64,000 nt of DNA from JAGVSR01 sp963742405 (GTDB lineage: Bacteria > Pseudomonadota > Alphaproteobacteria > Rhizobiales > Hyphomicrobiaceae), in assembly GCA_963742405.1 (NCBI GenBank), contig CAVUMB010000006.1:186001-250000 (forward strand), written 5' to 3'. Shown here piece by piece: positions 54,989 through 63,684 of the stretch. The translations under genes were made by a program, and so were the position numbers. The notes beneath the pieces were generated by a model, which had not been told where the DNA came from, made no database searches, and was given only the letters and a program-made list of their open reading frames with translations. How positions within the stretch are numbered: position 1 is the first letter of the stretch; every line of letters starts with the position of its first letter.

Positions 54989-56416
54989 CTACAATTTGAC
55001 CATGACGTGCCGAACGACGGTGTAGTCCTCAAGCGCGTACATCGACAGGTCCTTGCCGTACCCTGACCATTTCAGACCGCCATGCGGCATCTCGCTGACG
55101 AGCATGAAGTGCGTGTTGATCCACGTGCAGCCGTACTGCAGTCGGGCAGCCGTCGCCATCCCCTTCGCGATGTCCGACGTCCACACCGACGAAGCCAGAC
55201 CATAGTCGCTGTCATTGGCCCAACCAACGGCCTGATCGACATCATCAAAGCGGGTGATCGAAACCACTGGACCAAACACCTCCTTGCGCACGACCTCGTC
55301 CGCCTGCTCCGCGCCGGCCAAAACCGTCGGCTGGAAAAAGAAGCCTTTGCCGCCGGGTGATTTTCCGCCGGTTGCGACCGTGATGTGGTTCTGTTGGGCG
55401 GCCCGTTCGACGAAGCCATGCACGCGCGCCTGATGCGCCGCCGAGATCAGCGGACCAATCTCGTTCTCATCGTCGTCGGCGAGATTGTATTTGATGCCAC
55501 TGACTGCGGCGGACAAATCGGCGACGAGGTTTTCGTAGACTTTGCGGCCGGCATAGATGCGACAGGCGGCCGTGCAGTCCTGGCCGGCATTATAGAACCC
55601 GAATGTGCGAATGCCCTCGACGACCGCGCCGATGTCGGCATCGTCAAAAACGATGATGGGCGCCTTGCCGCCGAGTTCCAGATGCGTCCGCTTCAACGTG
55701 GCGGTGGCGGCCTGAAGCACCTTCTGGCCAGTGCCGATGCTGCCCGTCAGCGAGACCATGGCCACCTTGGGGTGATTGATGAGGGCGTTGCCCGTGGTCG
55801 CACCTTTGCCCACCACGACATTCACCACGCCCTCGGGGAAAATCTCGCTTATGAGCTTGGCAAGTTTCAGAGCGGTCAGCGGCGTCAGTTCCGACGGCTT
55901 CAACACGATGGTGTTGCCACCCGCAAGCGCTGGTGCAAGTTTCCACGCGGCCATCATGAGCGGATAATTCCACGGTGCGATTGATCCGACGACGCCAATC
56001 GGATCGCGCCGGATCATGGACGTATGGCCTGCAAGATACTCACCCGCCGCCGGACCATGCATGTTGCGAACCGCACCCGCAAAGAAGCGGAAACAATCCG
56101 ACACCGCCGGCATTTCGTCTTGCAGCACGCGAATGCGCGGCTTCCCACAATTCAGCGCTTCGAGAGTTGCAAACTCCCCGGCTTCGCGATCGATCGCATC
56201 GGCAAGTTTCAAAAGCAGCGCTGATCGTTCGGCCGGTGTCGTGCGCGACCACGTATGGAACGCTGTTGCGGCGGCATTGACCGCCTCGTCGACCTGACCC
56301 GGCGATGCGTCCGGTAATGTCACGACAGTTTCTTCCGTCTTGGGATTGATCACCGCTTCGGGCGCCTCGCTGCCGGTGACGAAGTTGGAGCCGATCAGCA
56401 TTTTGGTGTCGAGCAT
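54989..56416 (-). CDS. patD: Gamma-aminobutyraldehyde dehydrogenase (PatD-like)
   Basis: NAD-dependent aldehyde dehydrogenase, 475 residues (E. coli PatD 474). The NAD region PWNYPLMMAAWKLAPALA, the general base Glu in LELGGKAP and the catalytic Cys in GQDCTAACRIYAG are intact. ATG 56416 is chosen since GGAG lies six bases upstream; an ATG four codons earlier is possible. Last gene of a polyamine transporter operon in the E. coli ydcSTUV-patD order, so its likely substrate is 4-aminobutanal from putrescine. The aminotransferase step is not encoded here. Confidence 0.88.
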   Translation of the reverse strand: MLDTKMLIGSNFVTGSEAPEAVINPKTEETVVTLPDASPGQVDEAVNAAATAFHTWSRTTPAERSALLLKLADAIDREAGEFATLEALNCGKPRIRVLQDEMPAVSDCFRFFAGAVRNMHGPAAGEYLAGHTSMIRRDPIGVVGSIAPWNYPLMMAAWKLAPALAGGNTIVLKPSELTPLTALKLAKLISEIFPEGVVNVVVGKGATTGNALINHPKVAMVSLTGSIGTGQKVLQAATATLKRTHLELGGKAPIIVFDDADIGAVVEGIRTFGFYNAGQDCTAACRIYAGRKVYENLVADLSAAVSGIKYNLADDDENEIGPLISAAHQARVHGFVERAAQQNHITVATGGKSPGGKGFFFQPTVLAGAEQADEVVRKEVFGPVVSITRFDDVDQAVGWANDSDYGLASSVWTSDIAKGMATAARLQYGCTWINTHFMLVSEMPHGGLKWSGYGKDLSMYALEDYTVVRHVMVKL

Positions 56417-56447
56417 GGCAATCTCCAATTCAGAAACGCTTGAACTT

Positions 56448-57263
56448 CTATTTAGACGATCCGCCCGTATGCTCGCCTTCGCGTGTCAGAAAGTAAGCAG
56501 CGAGGATCGGAAGGAGGGTGACGAGAAAAACGAAGACAGCGACCACGTTCGTCACCGGCCGCTGCCGTGGACGGATGAGTTCCGCCAGCATCCAGATCGG
56601 TAGAGTTGATTGCTGCCCCGCCGTGAAGGTGGTCACAATGACTTCGTCGAACGACAGTGCGAAGGCCAACATACCACCCGCGAGCAATGCCGTGCCAATC
56701 TGCGGCAGCACGACGTGGCGGAAGGTCTGAAAACCATTCGCGCCCAGATCCATCGACGCCTCGACGAGATTGCCGGACAAACGCCGGAAACGTGCAATTG
56801 CATTATTGTAGACAACGACGATGCAGAACGTGGCGTGACCGAGAATGATCGTCCACATCGAGAAATCAAGTCCCATGATGTCGAACGCAGAGCGTAGCGA
56901 AATGCCGGTGATAATTCCCGGCAGCGCAATCGGCAGCACGAACAGAAGCGATATGGTTTCCCGGCCGAAGAATTTCGTGCGCGACAGCGCGGCGCCCGCG
57001 AGCGTACCCAGGATCAGCGACAGAGTTGTCGCGATGGCAGCGACCTTGAGCGAAAGCCAGAGCGGCGGCCAAATGTCGGGACGTTGCGACCACGCGACGC
57101 CGAACCATTGGGTCGTGTAGCCCGGCGGCGGAAACGCAAAGCTTCTCTCTTCCGTCGTGAAGGCATAGAGAAAGATCAGCGCCAACGGCAAATGCAGGAA
57201 GAGCAATCCAGCGACGGCGGAAATCTTCAGCCCAAGCGGCGCAACGCCACGTTCAGAGGACAT
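56448..57263 (-). CDS. ydcV: Polyamine ABC transporter permease (YdcV-like)
   Basis: 271-residue inner-membrane permease with six spans and the EAA loop (SMDLGANGFQTFRHVVLPQIG) that contacts the ATPase. Starting at ATG 57263 (MSSERGVAPLG) it overlaps the repaired ydcU end by 11 bases. The family is the PotC/YdcV type, the second of two permeases. patD follows after 31 bases. Confidence 0.9.
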   Translation of the reverse strand: MSSERGVAPLGLKISAVAGLLFLHLPLALIFLYAFTTEERSFAFPPPGYTTQWFGVAWSQRPDIWPPLWLSLKVAAIATTLSLILGTLAGAALSRTKFFGRETISLLFVLPIALPGIITGISLRSAFDIMGLDFSMWTIILGHATFCIVVVYNNAIARFRRLSGNLVEASMDLGANGFQTFRHVVLPQIGTALLAGGMLAFALSFDEVIVTTFTAGQQSTLPIWMLAELIRPRQRPVTNVVAVFVFLVTLLPILAAYFLTREGEHTGGSSK

Positions 57264-58195
57264 CGAATGCCCCCATGCGCTTTGCCATCCACAAATAGAC
57301 ACCCATGATCACCATCGGCACCACGGTGAAGGCGGCAGCCAGCGGGATATTCCCGGCCGTGCCCTGGAGCGTGTAGACCGCCTGACCGATCATCAAACGC
57401 GAATTGCCGACGATCTGCGGAATGATGTAATCGCCGAGCGTCAGTGAGAACGTGAAGATCGATCCGGCGATAAGCCCCGGCAGCGCCAGCGGGAAGATGA
57501 TGGTCCAAAAAGTTTGGCGCGAAGTCGGCGCCGAGATCGGCGGACGCCTCGATGTAATTGACCGGCACGCGTTCGAGCGCGGCCTGCACCGGCAGGATCA
57601 TGTAGGGGATCCAGACATACACAAAAACGAGGAACGTGCCGATGTAGCTGAACGAGAGCGACGGCCCGCCGATGATCGGCATCGCCAGAAGTCCGTCGAT
57701 CACCCACTGCAGGCGCAGCCCCTGCGCCATCCACGTCAGGATGCCTTCCTTTGCCAGAATAAGCTTCCACGCATAAACCTTGACGAGATAGCTCGACCAC
57801 AGCGGCATCATCACCGCCAGATAGAACAATGCTTTGGTCCACCCGCGCGCGTAGCGGGCCGCGTAGTAGGCGATCGGAAACGCAATGATCGCGCAGGCAA
57901 TCGTCACGATCGCCGCCATCGTCATCGTTCGCAGGATGATCTGAATGTTGGCTTCTTCAAACAGCTGCGCGTATGTGGACAGCGTGAACTCGTGGACCAC
58001 GACACCGGAGAAATCGTCGAGTGAATAGAAGCTCTGCAACAGCAGGGCAAACAGCGATCCGACATAGACAATGCCGATCCACAACAGTGGCGGCAGCAAC
58101 ATAAGAAGCGTCAGCAGTTTGGGCCGCGCCAGGAATAGATCGGACAGTCCCTCGAGGACCCCGCCCGACCTGTCTTGTGTGGCCGTATAACTCAC
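57253..58195 (-). CDS. ydcU: Polyamine ABC transporter permease (YdcU-like), frameshifted in an A5 run
   Basis: PotB/YdcU-type permease. It begins at GTG 58195, overlapping the ydcT stop (GTGA). The frame is normal through VNYIEASADLGADFAPNF and then breaks in the A5 run at 57507-57511 (T5 on the coding strand). With four T the protein continues WTIIFPLALPGLIAGSIF to KRMGAFDVL and a TGA at 57253, giving 313 residues, exactly the length of E. coli YdcU. A homopolymer indel is the typical sequencing error, so the gene is probably intact. Confidence 0.88.
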
Positions 58196-59205
58196 GCCTC
58201 GGCCTCCATCGCGACCATTGCCGATTTTGGCCAAATCAGCCGGACGCCGTCGCCCTGCCGGTAGCGCGCCGTCGTCGCGGGCGTCTCCGCCGTCAGCATC
58301 GCCCCATCCGCCGTAACGCAGAACCGTGTCGCCGATCCCTGATAATTGATGGACGTGACAATGCCGTCCGCATGAGCCTGAACCGCGGGTACCAATGTTC
58401 CGGGTGCGAAAACCCCGATCCGCTCGGGCCGCAAGCTGGTCCAATAAGCAGTGCCACCATGCGCGGCGGCAAATTTCGGAGGCAGCACGTTCGATGAGCC
58501 GACAAAGTCGGCAACAAAGCGCGAACGCGGTCGCTCGTAAATATCCACCGGCGAGCCGACCTGCACGATCTTGCCCTCGTTGAAGATGGCAATGCGGTTC
58601 GCCATCGACAGCGCCTCGCCCTGATCGTGCGTGACAAACACGAACGTGATTCCGAGTTCCTTCTGTAGCGCCTTCAATTCTTCCTGCATCTGCTCGCGCA
58701 ATTTTAGATCGAGGGCCCCAAGCGGCTCATCGAGTAACAGCACTTTGGGTTCATTGACCAGTGCGCGTGCGAGCGCCACCCGCTGCCGCTGCCCGCCGGA
58801 GAGTTGCGCCGGCCGCCGCAAGTCGTATCCGCCGAGCTTCACCATTGCCAGTGCGGCGTTCGCCTTGGCTTCCCGTTCGGCGCGCGAGACGCCGCGAATC
58901 ATCAAGCCATAGGCGACGTTTTCGCCGACGCTCATATGCGGAAACAGCGCGTAGTCCTGGAAGACAGTGTTGACGGAGCGCTTGTAGGGCGGCACTCCCT
59001 CGGCCGTTTGACCGAAGATTTCGATATGGCCATCGTCGGGTTGTTCAAAGCCTGCAATCAATCGCAAACAGGTCGTCTTGCCCGATCCCGAAGGTCCGAG
59101 CATGGCAAAGAATTCGCCCTCCTCGATATCAAGCGACAACCGATCGACCGCACGAACTGATCCGAACGCACGCGAAACATTTCTGAAACTGACAGCTGAT
59201 GGCAT
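58192..59205 (-). CDS. ydcT: Polyamine ABC transporter ATP-binding protein (YdcT-like)
   Basis: ABC ATPase energising the transporter: Walker A GPSGSGKTT, Q-loop FQDYALFPHM, signature LSGGQRQR, Walker B VLLLDEPLGALD, and a C-terminal TOBE domain as in PotA. From ATG 59205 (MPSAVSFRNVSRAFG) it has 337 residues, the same as E. coli YdcT. A start 13 codons upstream would place the ydcS-ydcT hairpin inside the coding region and is less likely. Confidence 0.93.
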   Translation of the reverse strand: MPSAVSFRNVSRAFGSVRAVDRLSLDIEEGEFFAMLGPSGSGKTTCLRLIAGFEQPDDGHIEIFGQTAEGVPPYKRSVNTVFQDYALFPHMSVGENVAYGLMIRGVSRAEREAKANAALAMVKLGGYDLRRPAQLSGGQRQRVALARALVNEPKVLLLDEPLGALDLKLREQMQEELKALQKELGITFVFVTHDQGEALSMANRIAIFNEGKIVQVGSPVDIYERPRSRFVADFVGSSNVLPPKFAAAHGGTAYWTSLRPERIGVFAPGTLVPAVQAHADGIVTSINYQGSATRFCVTADGAMLTAETPATTARYRQGDGVRLIWPKSAMVAMEAEA

Positions 59206-59226
59206 TACGAACGCTGGTTGCGAAGA

Positions 59227-59252
59227 CGGCCCGGATGGTGACATCCGGGCCG
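59227..59252 (-). promoter_or_regulatory. Intercistronic hairpin between ydcS and ydcT
   Basis: A perfect 10-bp stem (cggcccggat / atccgggccg) with a 6-base loop starts 14 bases past the ydcS stop. No T-tract follows on the - strand, so it is more likely a 3'-end stabiliser of the ydcS message than a full terminator, allowing more binding protein than permease to be made. Confidence 0.65.
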
Positions 59253-59265
59253 CTTCTGGTTGGGT

Positions 59266-60414
59266 CTATTTTCCGAGGATGGCGATGTAGTCCTTGGCCC
59301 ATTGCGAGTAGGGGACGCAGGCGCTCTCCTTCTCGCACTTCGCCGTCGGCGTGCGCCAGAACCAGATCTTCTCGAAATTGCCGTAACCGTTCGTCGTGCA
59401 ACCTTCGTCGGTCAGCAGCGCATTGCCTTTGCAGGCTGCGGGCACAGACGGCACCGATCCGAACCACGAGGCAAGATCGCCCTGCGCCTTGGGATTGATC
59501 GAATGTTCCAGCCACTTGTAGGCGCAGTTGGGATGCTTCGCCTCGGAGTGCAGCATCGTCGTATCGGCCCATCCCGTCACACCTTCATCGGGGATCGTCG
59601 ATGCGATCGGCTTCTTGTCGGCCCCCAGAAGATTGACCTGGAACGGCCACGAACTGGAAGCGACGACGCCCTCGTTCTTGAAATCGTCGACCTGAACCAT
59701 CGCGTCATGCCAATAGCGGCCGATCAGGGCGCGCTGCGATTTGAGAAGATCGATCACGGCCGCATACTGCTCGGGATTGAGTTCGTACGGGTTCTTGATG
59801 CCGAGTTCCGGCTTCTTCTTCATCAGATAGACGGCCGCGTCCGCAATGTAGATCGGTCCGTCGAACGCCTGCACGCGACCCTTGTTCGATTTGCCGTCGG
59901 GCAAATTCTGTTCCTCGAACACGATCGACCAGCTTTTCGGTGCTTCCTTGAAAACGTTGGTATTGTAGGCCAGAACGTTCGGCCCCCATTGGAACGGCAC
60001 GCCATAGTGCACGCCCTCAACCGTATGCCACGGAGCGCTCTGAAGGCGCGCGTCAACGGCCTTCCAACTCGGAATGAGTTCGATGTTGATGGGCTGAACC
60101 TTCTTGCCTGCAATCAGCCTCAGGGACGCATCCCCCGACGCCGTCACCAGGTCGAAGCCGCCCTGGTTCATTAGCGTCACCATTTCATCGGAAGTGGCCG
60201 CCGTCTTGACGTTGACCTTGCAGCCTGTTTCCTTTTCAAAACCGGTCACCCAGTCGTAGTTCTTATCGGTTTCGCCGCGCTCGATGTAACCCGGCCAAGC
60301 AACGATATCGACCTGACCTTCCCCCTTTCCGACCGAGGCCGGCATTTCGGCAAAGGCGGTACCGGCACTCGCAAGCAAGGCTGCTACGAGTGTGACTTGT
60401 ATTTTGTGCTGCAT
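59266..60414 (-). CDS. ydcS: Polyamine ABC transporter substrate-binding protein (YdcS-like)
   Basis: 382-residue periplasmic binding protein (E. coli YdcS 381) with signal peptide MQHKIQVTLVAALLASAGTAFA. The PotD/PotF-type pattern is seen in VDIVAWPGYIERGETDKNYDW, NQGGFDLVTASGDASLRLI and ASSSWPFQVNLL. A GGAGAG ribosome site lies seven bases before ATG 60414. It is the first gene of the operon; the Cys pair near CKGNALLTDEGC may form a disulfide. Confidence 0.92.
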   Translation of the reverse strand: MQHKIQVTLVAALLASAGTAFAEMPASVGKGEGQVDIVAWPGYIERGETDKNYDWVTGFEKETGCKVNVKTAATSDEMVTLMNQGGFDLVTASGDASLRLIAGKKVQPINIELIPSWKAVDARLQSAPWHTVEGVHYGVPFQWGPNVLAYNTNVFKEAPKSWSIVFEEQNLPDGKSNKGRVQAFDGPIYIADAAVYLMKKKPELGIKNPYELNPEQYAAVIDLLKSQRALIGRYWHDAMVQVDDFKNEGVVASSSWPFQVNLLGADKKPIASTIPDEGVTGWADTTMLHSEAKHPNCAYKWLEHSINPKAQGDLASWFGSVPSVPAACKGNALLTDEGCTTNGYGNFEKIWFWRTPTAKCEKESACVPYSQWAKDYIAILGK

Positions 60415-60892
60415 GTGAACTCTCCAGGCCGGAACAAGGCGCTGCGCATTACTCAACGGATCAACGGTTGAATGACCGGGATCGTAAGCCCGCAAGCCAC
60501 CATGTTAGTCGAGGATTTCACTCCCAGGAAGAAGAGAAGTCCGCAAATTGATCAGGCACCCTCCAACGTCCTGGAGAAAGCCGAGCAGGGACAGCTCGAC
60601 GCCCATCCTGCAATCAGGCGCGGCTCGCAATCCTCATGCTGCAGCGCATCAAATACGGGGCGAGTGATCTTGGAGACCGCTCGGGGAGGGTGCTGGATCA
60701 ATCTGGCATCCTCGGCGTTCCGACCGTGTCATTGTCAAAAGCCGGCCGGGACTGAGCAGCCTTCGGTCAGCGCCGCTTGGGTCCATCGTCTGTCCAGGAT
60801 GGAGGCAGACCGATCTTGCTGCCAAGCGTATCGCCAAGGCCGGGATCGGGTCCGAACTCCTCGCAAGCTTGATGTTTGGCCCGGCCGCCAAA
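60415..60892. other. 478-bp gap without a supported gene
   Basis: This region holds the ydcS promoter on its - strand side and then sequence up to the DUF3313 stop. Frames here are short and show no family resemblance or start signals; the part around 60540-60800 may be old gene debris. No hairpin terminator or promoter is convincing. Confidence 0.4.
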
Positions 60893-61518
60893 TTATTCGC
60901 CGATACCCTGTGCGGTGGGCAGAGAGGGCGTCGGATCGGACATCGGATCTGTGCCAGTGACGAGCAATTTAGCGAAGTCTTCAGAAAAGCGTGCGGCCAG
61001 CGTGTGCGCGTCACCTTCCTCCGCCACCCTTGCGTCAGTGGTTAGGGCGTCCGCGCCGCGAGCCCAGATGATGGCGGCCCGCTGTTGCCCCGATGAATCG
61101 CGCGCCTCAGCTTCAATCGTCAAGGCGCCTAGGCCGAAAGGGATACGGGGGATGGGCAGCGGGACGCCACTCGCGGCAGAAATGACTTTGCCGCCCAGTC
61201 CTGTGACTGCAGATATGCCCGCTGCCGTCGTATCGGTTGGCGTGAGGCTCGTGATGATGGCATGCACGACGAGATCGGCGTGCGCATCTTTTGAGACAAC
61301 GACGAACCGCGTGCTGAGGTTGCTGCACAGTGATCGATCCATCGCGTTGGAGACAAGATCAAGCTGTGCGGTGGTGAGGCCTGATTGCTGTACATTCGCA
61401 TCGACGACAGTCGGCAGGTGCCATCGTCCTGAAAATTCACCGCCGTCTGCGCACCGTTGACGTCGAACGTTGCTCCGGCCGAGACGCTCTTCCAGCCGAT
61501 GTCCGACATCAACACCTG
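60893..61518 (-). pseudogene. DUF3313 lipoprotein gene, truncated by the IS and frameshifted
   Basis: The C-terminal 149 residues (MDRSLCSNLSTRFVVVSKDA, HAIITSLTPTDTTAAGISAVTGLGG, RIPFGLGALTIEAEARD, EDFAKLLVTG) are a DUF3313 protein. Its N-terminal part reads in another frame: adding one T to the T4 run (A4 on the + strand at 61432-61435) joins AVNFSGRWHLPTVVDANVQQ to LTTAQLDLVSNAMDRSLC. Upstream the frame enters the IS3 element at 61519, so the expected lipoprotein signal peptide is missing, and it is not found beyond the IS. Confidence 0.8.
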
Positions 61519-61586
61519 TGAGACAAAACTAGCGGCTTGAGGAACGGAGGATTTCGGGCTCATCGTAACCACCTGAGGAGTGGAGC

Positions 61587-61961
61587 ATGAGACCTAAATC
61601 CAGCACGCCTGTGACACCTTCCGAGCGGCTTGTCCGTGATATCCGGCGGGCGACTTGCAAGCAGTATTCGGCTGAGGAGAAAATACGCATCGTCCTAGAC
61701 GGGCTGCGCGGCGACGCCACCATCGCCGAACTCTGCCGCCGGGAAGGGATCGCCGAGAGCCTGTACTACAGCTGGTCGAAAGAGTTCCTCGAAGCCGGCA
61801 AGCGCCGTCTCACCGGCGACACATCGCGTGCGGCCACCTGCACCGAAGTCAAAGATCTTCGCCGTCAATCTCAAGAGCTGAAGGAAGTCGTTGCTGAACA
61901 GGCGCTGGAACTCCGCTTGCTCAAAAAAAGCATGACCGGGGATGGGGGCGAAGAGGCATGA
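61587..61961 (+). CDS. IS3-family transposase OrfA
   Basis: 124 residues. The N-terminal helix-turn-helix (YSAEEKIRIVLDGLRGDATIAELCRREGIAESLYYSWSKEFL) binds the element ends, and a leucine-zipper-like helix follows (ELKEVVAEQALELRLLKKSM). AGGAG lies a few bases before ATG 61587. It overlaps orfB by four bases (ATGA); IS3 elements usually make an OrfAB fusion by frameshifting near this overlap. Confidence 0.92.
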   Translation: MRPKSSTPVTPSERLVRDIRRATCKQYSAEEKIRIVLDGLRGDATIAELCRREGIAESLYYSWSKEFLEAGKRRLTGDTSRAATCTEVKDLRRQSQELKEVVAEQALELRLLKKSMTGDGGEEA

Positions 61962-62938
61962 GATATCCGGCATCTGAAAAGCTCGAGATCATCCGCATCG
62001 TCGAGCAATCGCACCTGCCGGTGCGGCGCACGCTTGACAAACTCGGCATTCTGCCGGGTTCCTTCTATCGCTGGTATGATCGCTATCGATCCGGTGGCAT
62101 CGAAGCGCTCGAGGACAAGGCTCCGAAGCCGTCACGCGTGTGGAACCGTATTCCAGATGAAGTGCGGGCAAGCATCATCGACATGGCGCTCGACGAGCCA
62201 ACATTGTCGCCGCGCGAACTCGCAACGCGGTTCACGGATACGAAGCGCTACTTCGTCTCGGAAGCCACGGTTTACAGGCTTCTCAAGGCCCACGACCTCA
62301 TCACAAGCCCGGCCTTCATCGTCATCAAAGCGGCTGACGAGTTCAAGGACAAAACCACCGCCATCAATCAACTCTGGCAGACCGATTTTACCTACCTCAA
62401 GGTCATTGGATGGGGTTGGTTCTATCTGTCGACCATCCTCGACGACTACTCGCGTTACATCATCGCTTGGAAGCTGTGCGCCACCATGAAAGCCGAGGAC
62501 GTGACCGATACATTGCAGCTGGCGCTTGCGGCATCAGGCTCGACCAAGCCCGCGTTGTGCACAAGCCGCGCCTCTTAAGCGACAACGGCTCGAGCTACGT
62601 CTCGGCCAATCTCGCCGAATGGCTCGATGACAACGGCATGAGTTCATGTGCGCGGCGCACCGCATCATCCGCAGACCCAGGGCAAGATCGAGCGATGGCA
62701 TCAGACGCTCAAGAACCGGATCCTACTCGAGAACTACTATCTGCCCGGCGATCTCGAGGCCCACATCGAGCGCTTCGTCGAGCACTACAATCATGACCGC
62801 TACCACGAGAGCCTGAGCAACCTCACGCCCGCCGACGTCTACTTCGGACGAGGCCAAACAATCCTGTTGCAACGAGAAAGGATCAAACGCGATACCATCA
62901 AACAACGTCGCTTGATGAAGCAATCGAAAGCCGCTTAA
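61958..62938 (+). pseudogene. IS3-family transposase OrfB with two compensating frameshifts
   Basis: rve/DDE integrase. The frame is normal to the first Asp (LWQTDFTYLKV) and on to about 62540. There one base is missing (ggct-cgac), and the second Asp (LLSDNGSSYVSANLAEWLDDNGM) lies in another frame. An extra base near 62641-62646 restores the first frame for VRGAPHHPQTQGKIERWHQ, holding the catalytic Glu, and the end at 62938. Repaired, it has 326 residues with a complete DDE set. A TAA at 62577 ends the unrepaired first part. Confidence 0.85.
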
Positions 62939-62993
62939 ACTTCAAACCAGATGAGCCGAAGTCCTCCGCTCAATCACGCCGCAAACTGTCTCA

Positions 62994-63196
62994 ATGCATT
63001 CGACGACGGACACCCAAACGCTCGGTAGAAAAGCTGAAAGACAACGACGATTTCAACTTCCGGTTCATTCCGGAGGTCTTCTAAGAGGGACGACGCCATC
63101 GTCCTCGATGTGTTTTCTTACCGCATTGGCATCGGTCACGGCGTCACTTGTAAGCGGTTAAATAATGCGGTCACAACCCATGAGGAGACAGAACCC
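62994..63196. other. Short gap with a possible gene-end remnant
   Basis: Right of the IS, bases 62995-63083 read on the + strand as RRTPKRSVEKLKDNDDFNFR ending FIPEVF and TAA. It has no start of its own and could be the 3' end of a gene lost when the IS arrived; I recognise no family. The remainder is the leader of the next gene. Confidence 0.35.
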
Positions 63197-63628
63197 ATGT
63201 CCGGTATTCTTCGACCCGACGAATTGCATTTGATTGCCAGCGCGGCCGACGACGCCAAGGTTGATGAAGACCGTAAGGAGCGCGATAAAAAGGCTAAGCA
63301 GAAGAAAGAACTGCAAGACACTTTTATGTCCCAACAGCTTCATCCGGAAGTTCGCGACCGGGTGAACCAAGCTGTGCGCCGCGCCGCTGAGCAGGGCCTG
63401 ACGCAGCTCCAAGTCATTACCTTCCCAGCCACTTACTGCAACGATGGCGGACGCAGGATCAACAATCTCGATCCGAACTGGCCGGACACGCTCGAAGGAT
63501 TCGCCAAACGCGCCTATGAATTCTTCGACCGCGAATTGAAGCCGCTCGGCTACAAACTCCATTGCGAGATCATTAGTTTCCCCGGCGGAATGCCGGGCGA
63601 TGTCGGTATGTTCCTGAAGTGGGGCTGA
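63197..63628 (+). CDS. Conserved protein of unknown function
   Basis: 143 residues from ATG 63197 with GAGGAG nine bases upstream. The N-terminal half is a highly charged helix (AADDAKVDEDRKERDKKAKQ); the C-terminal half looks globular (LTQLQVITFPATYCNDGGRR, TLEGFAKRAYEFFDRELKPL, YKLHCEIISFPGGMPGDVGM). There is no signal peptide or membrane span. I recognise no named domain; similar proteins exist in soil Alphaproteobacteria as far as I recall. Confidence 0.75.
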   Translation: MSGILRPDELHLIASAADDAKVDEDRKERDKKAKQKKELQDTFMSQQLHPEVRDRVNQAVRRAAEQGLTQLQVITFPATYCNDGGRRINNLDPNWPDTLEGFAKRAYEFFDRELKPLGYKLHCEIISFPGGMPGDVGMFLKWG

Positions 63629-63684
63629 CGTCGCGCTCCCTGGAACAGCAGGCTCATGAACACCCAGTCCTATTGGCCCCAAGT

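Larger units (their letters stand above)
61519..62993 (+). mobile_element. IS3-family insertion sequence, 1475 bp
   Basis: The two ends are imperfect inverted repeats of about 45 bases. The left end reads tgagacaaaac ... cggaggatttcgggctcat; the right end on the - strand reads tgagacagttt ... cggaggacttcggctcat. Between them are overlapping orfA and orfB of IS3 type. Flanking bases (cctg on the left, atgc on the right) do not form a target-site duplication. orfB carries two frameshifts, so this copy is probably not autonomous, if the sequence is correct. Confidence 0.88.

Noticed and set aside
60472..60960. 162-codon + strand frame in the gap next to the DUF3313 gene
   Set aside because: Composition is Arg/Ser-rich, it overlaps the DUF3313 end and no family or ribosome site is seen.
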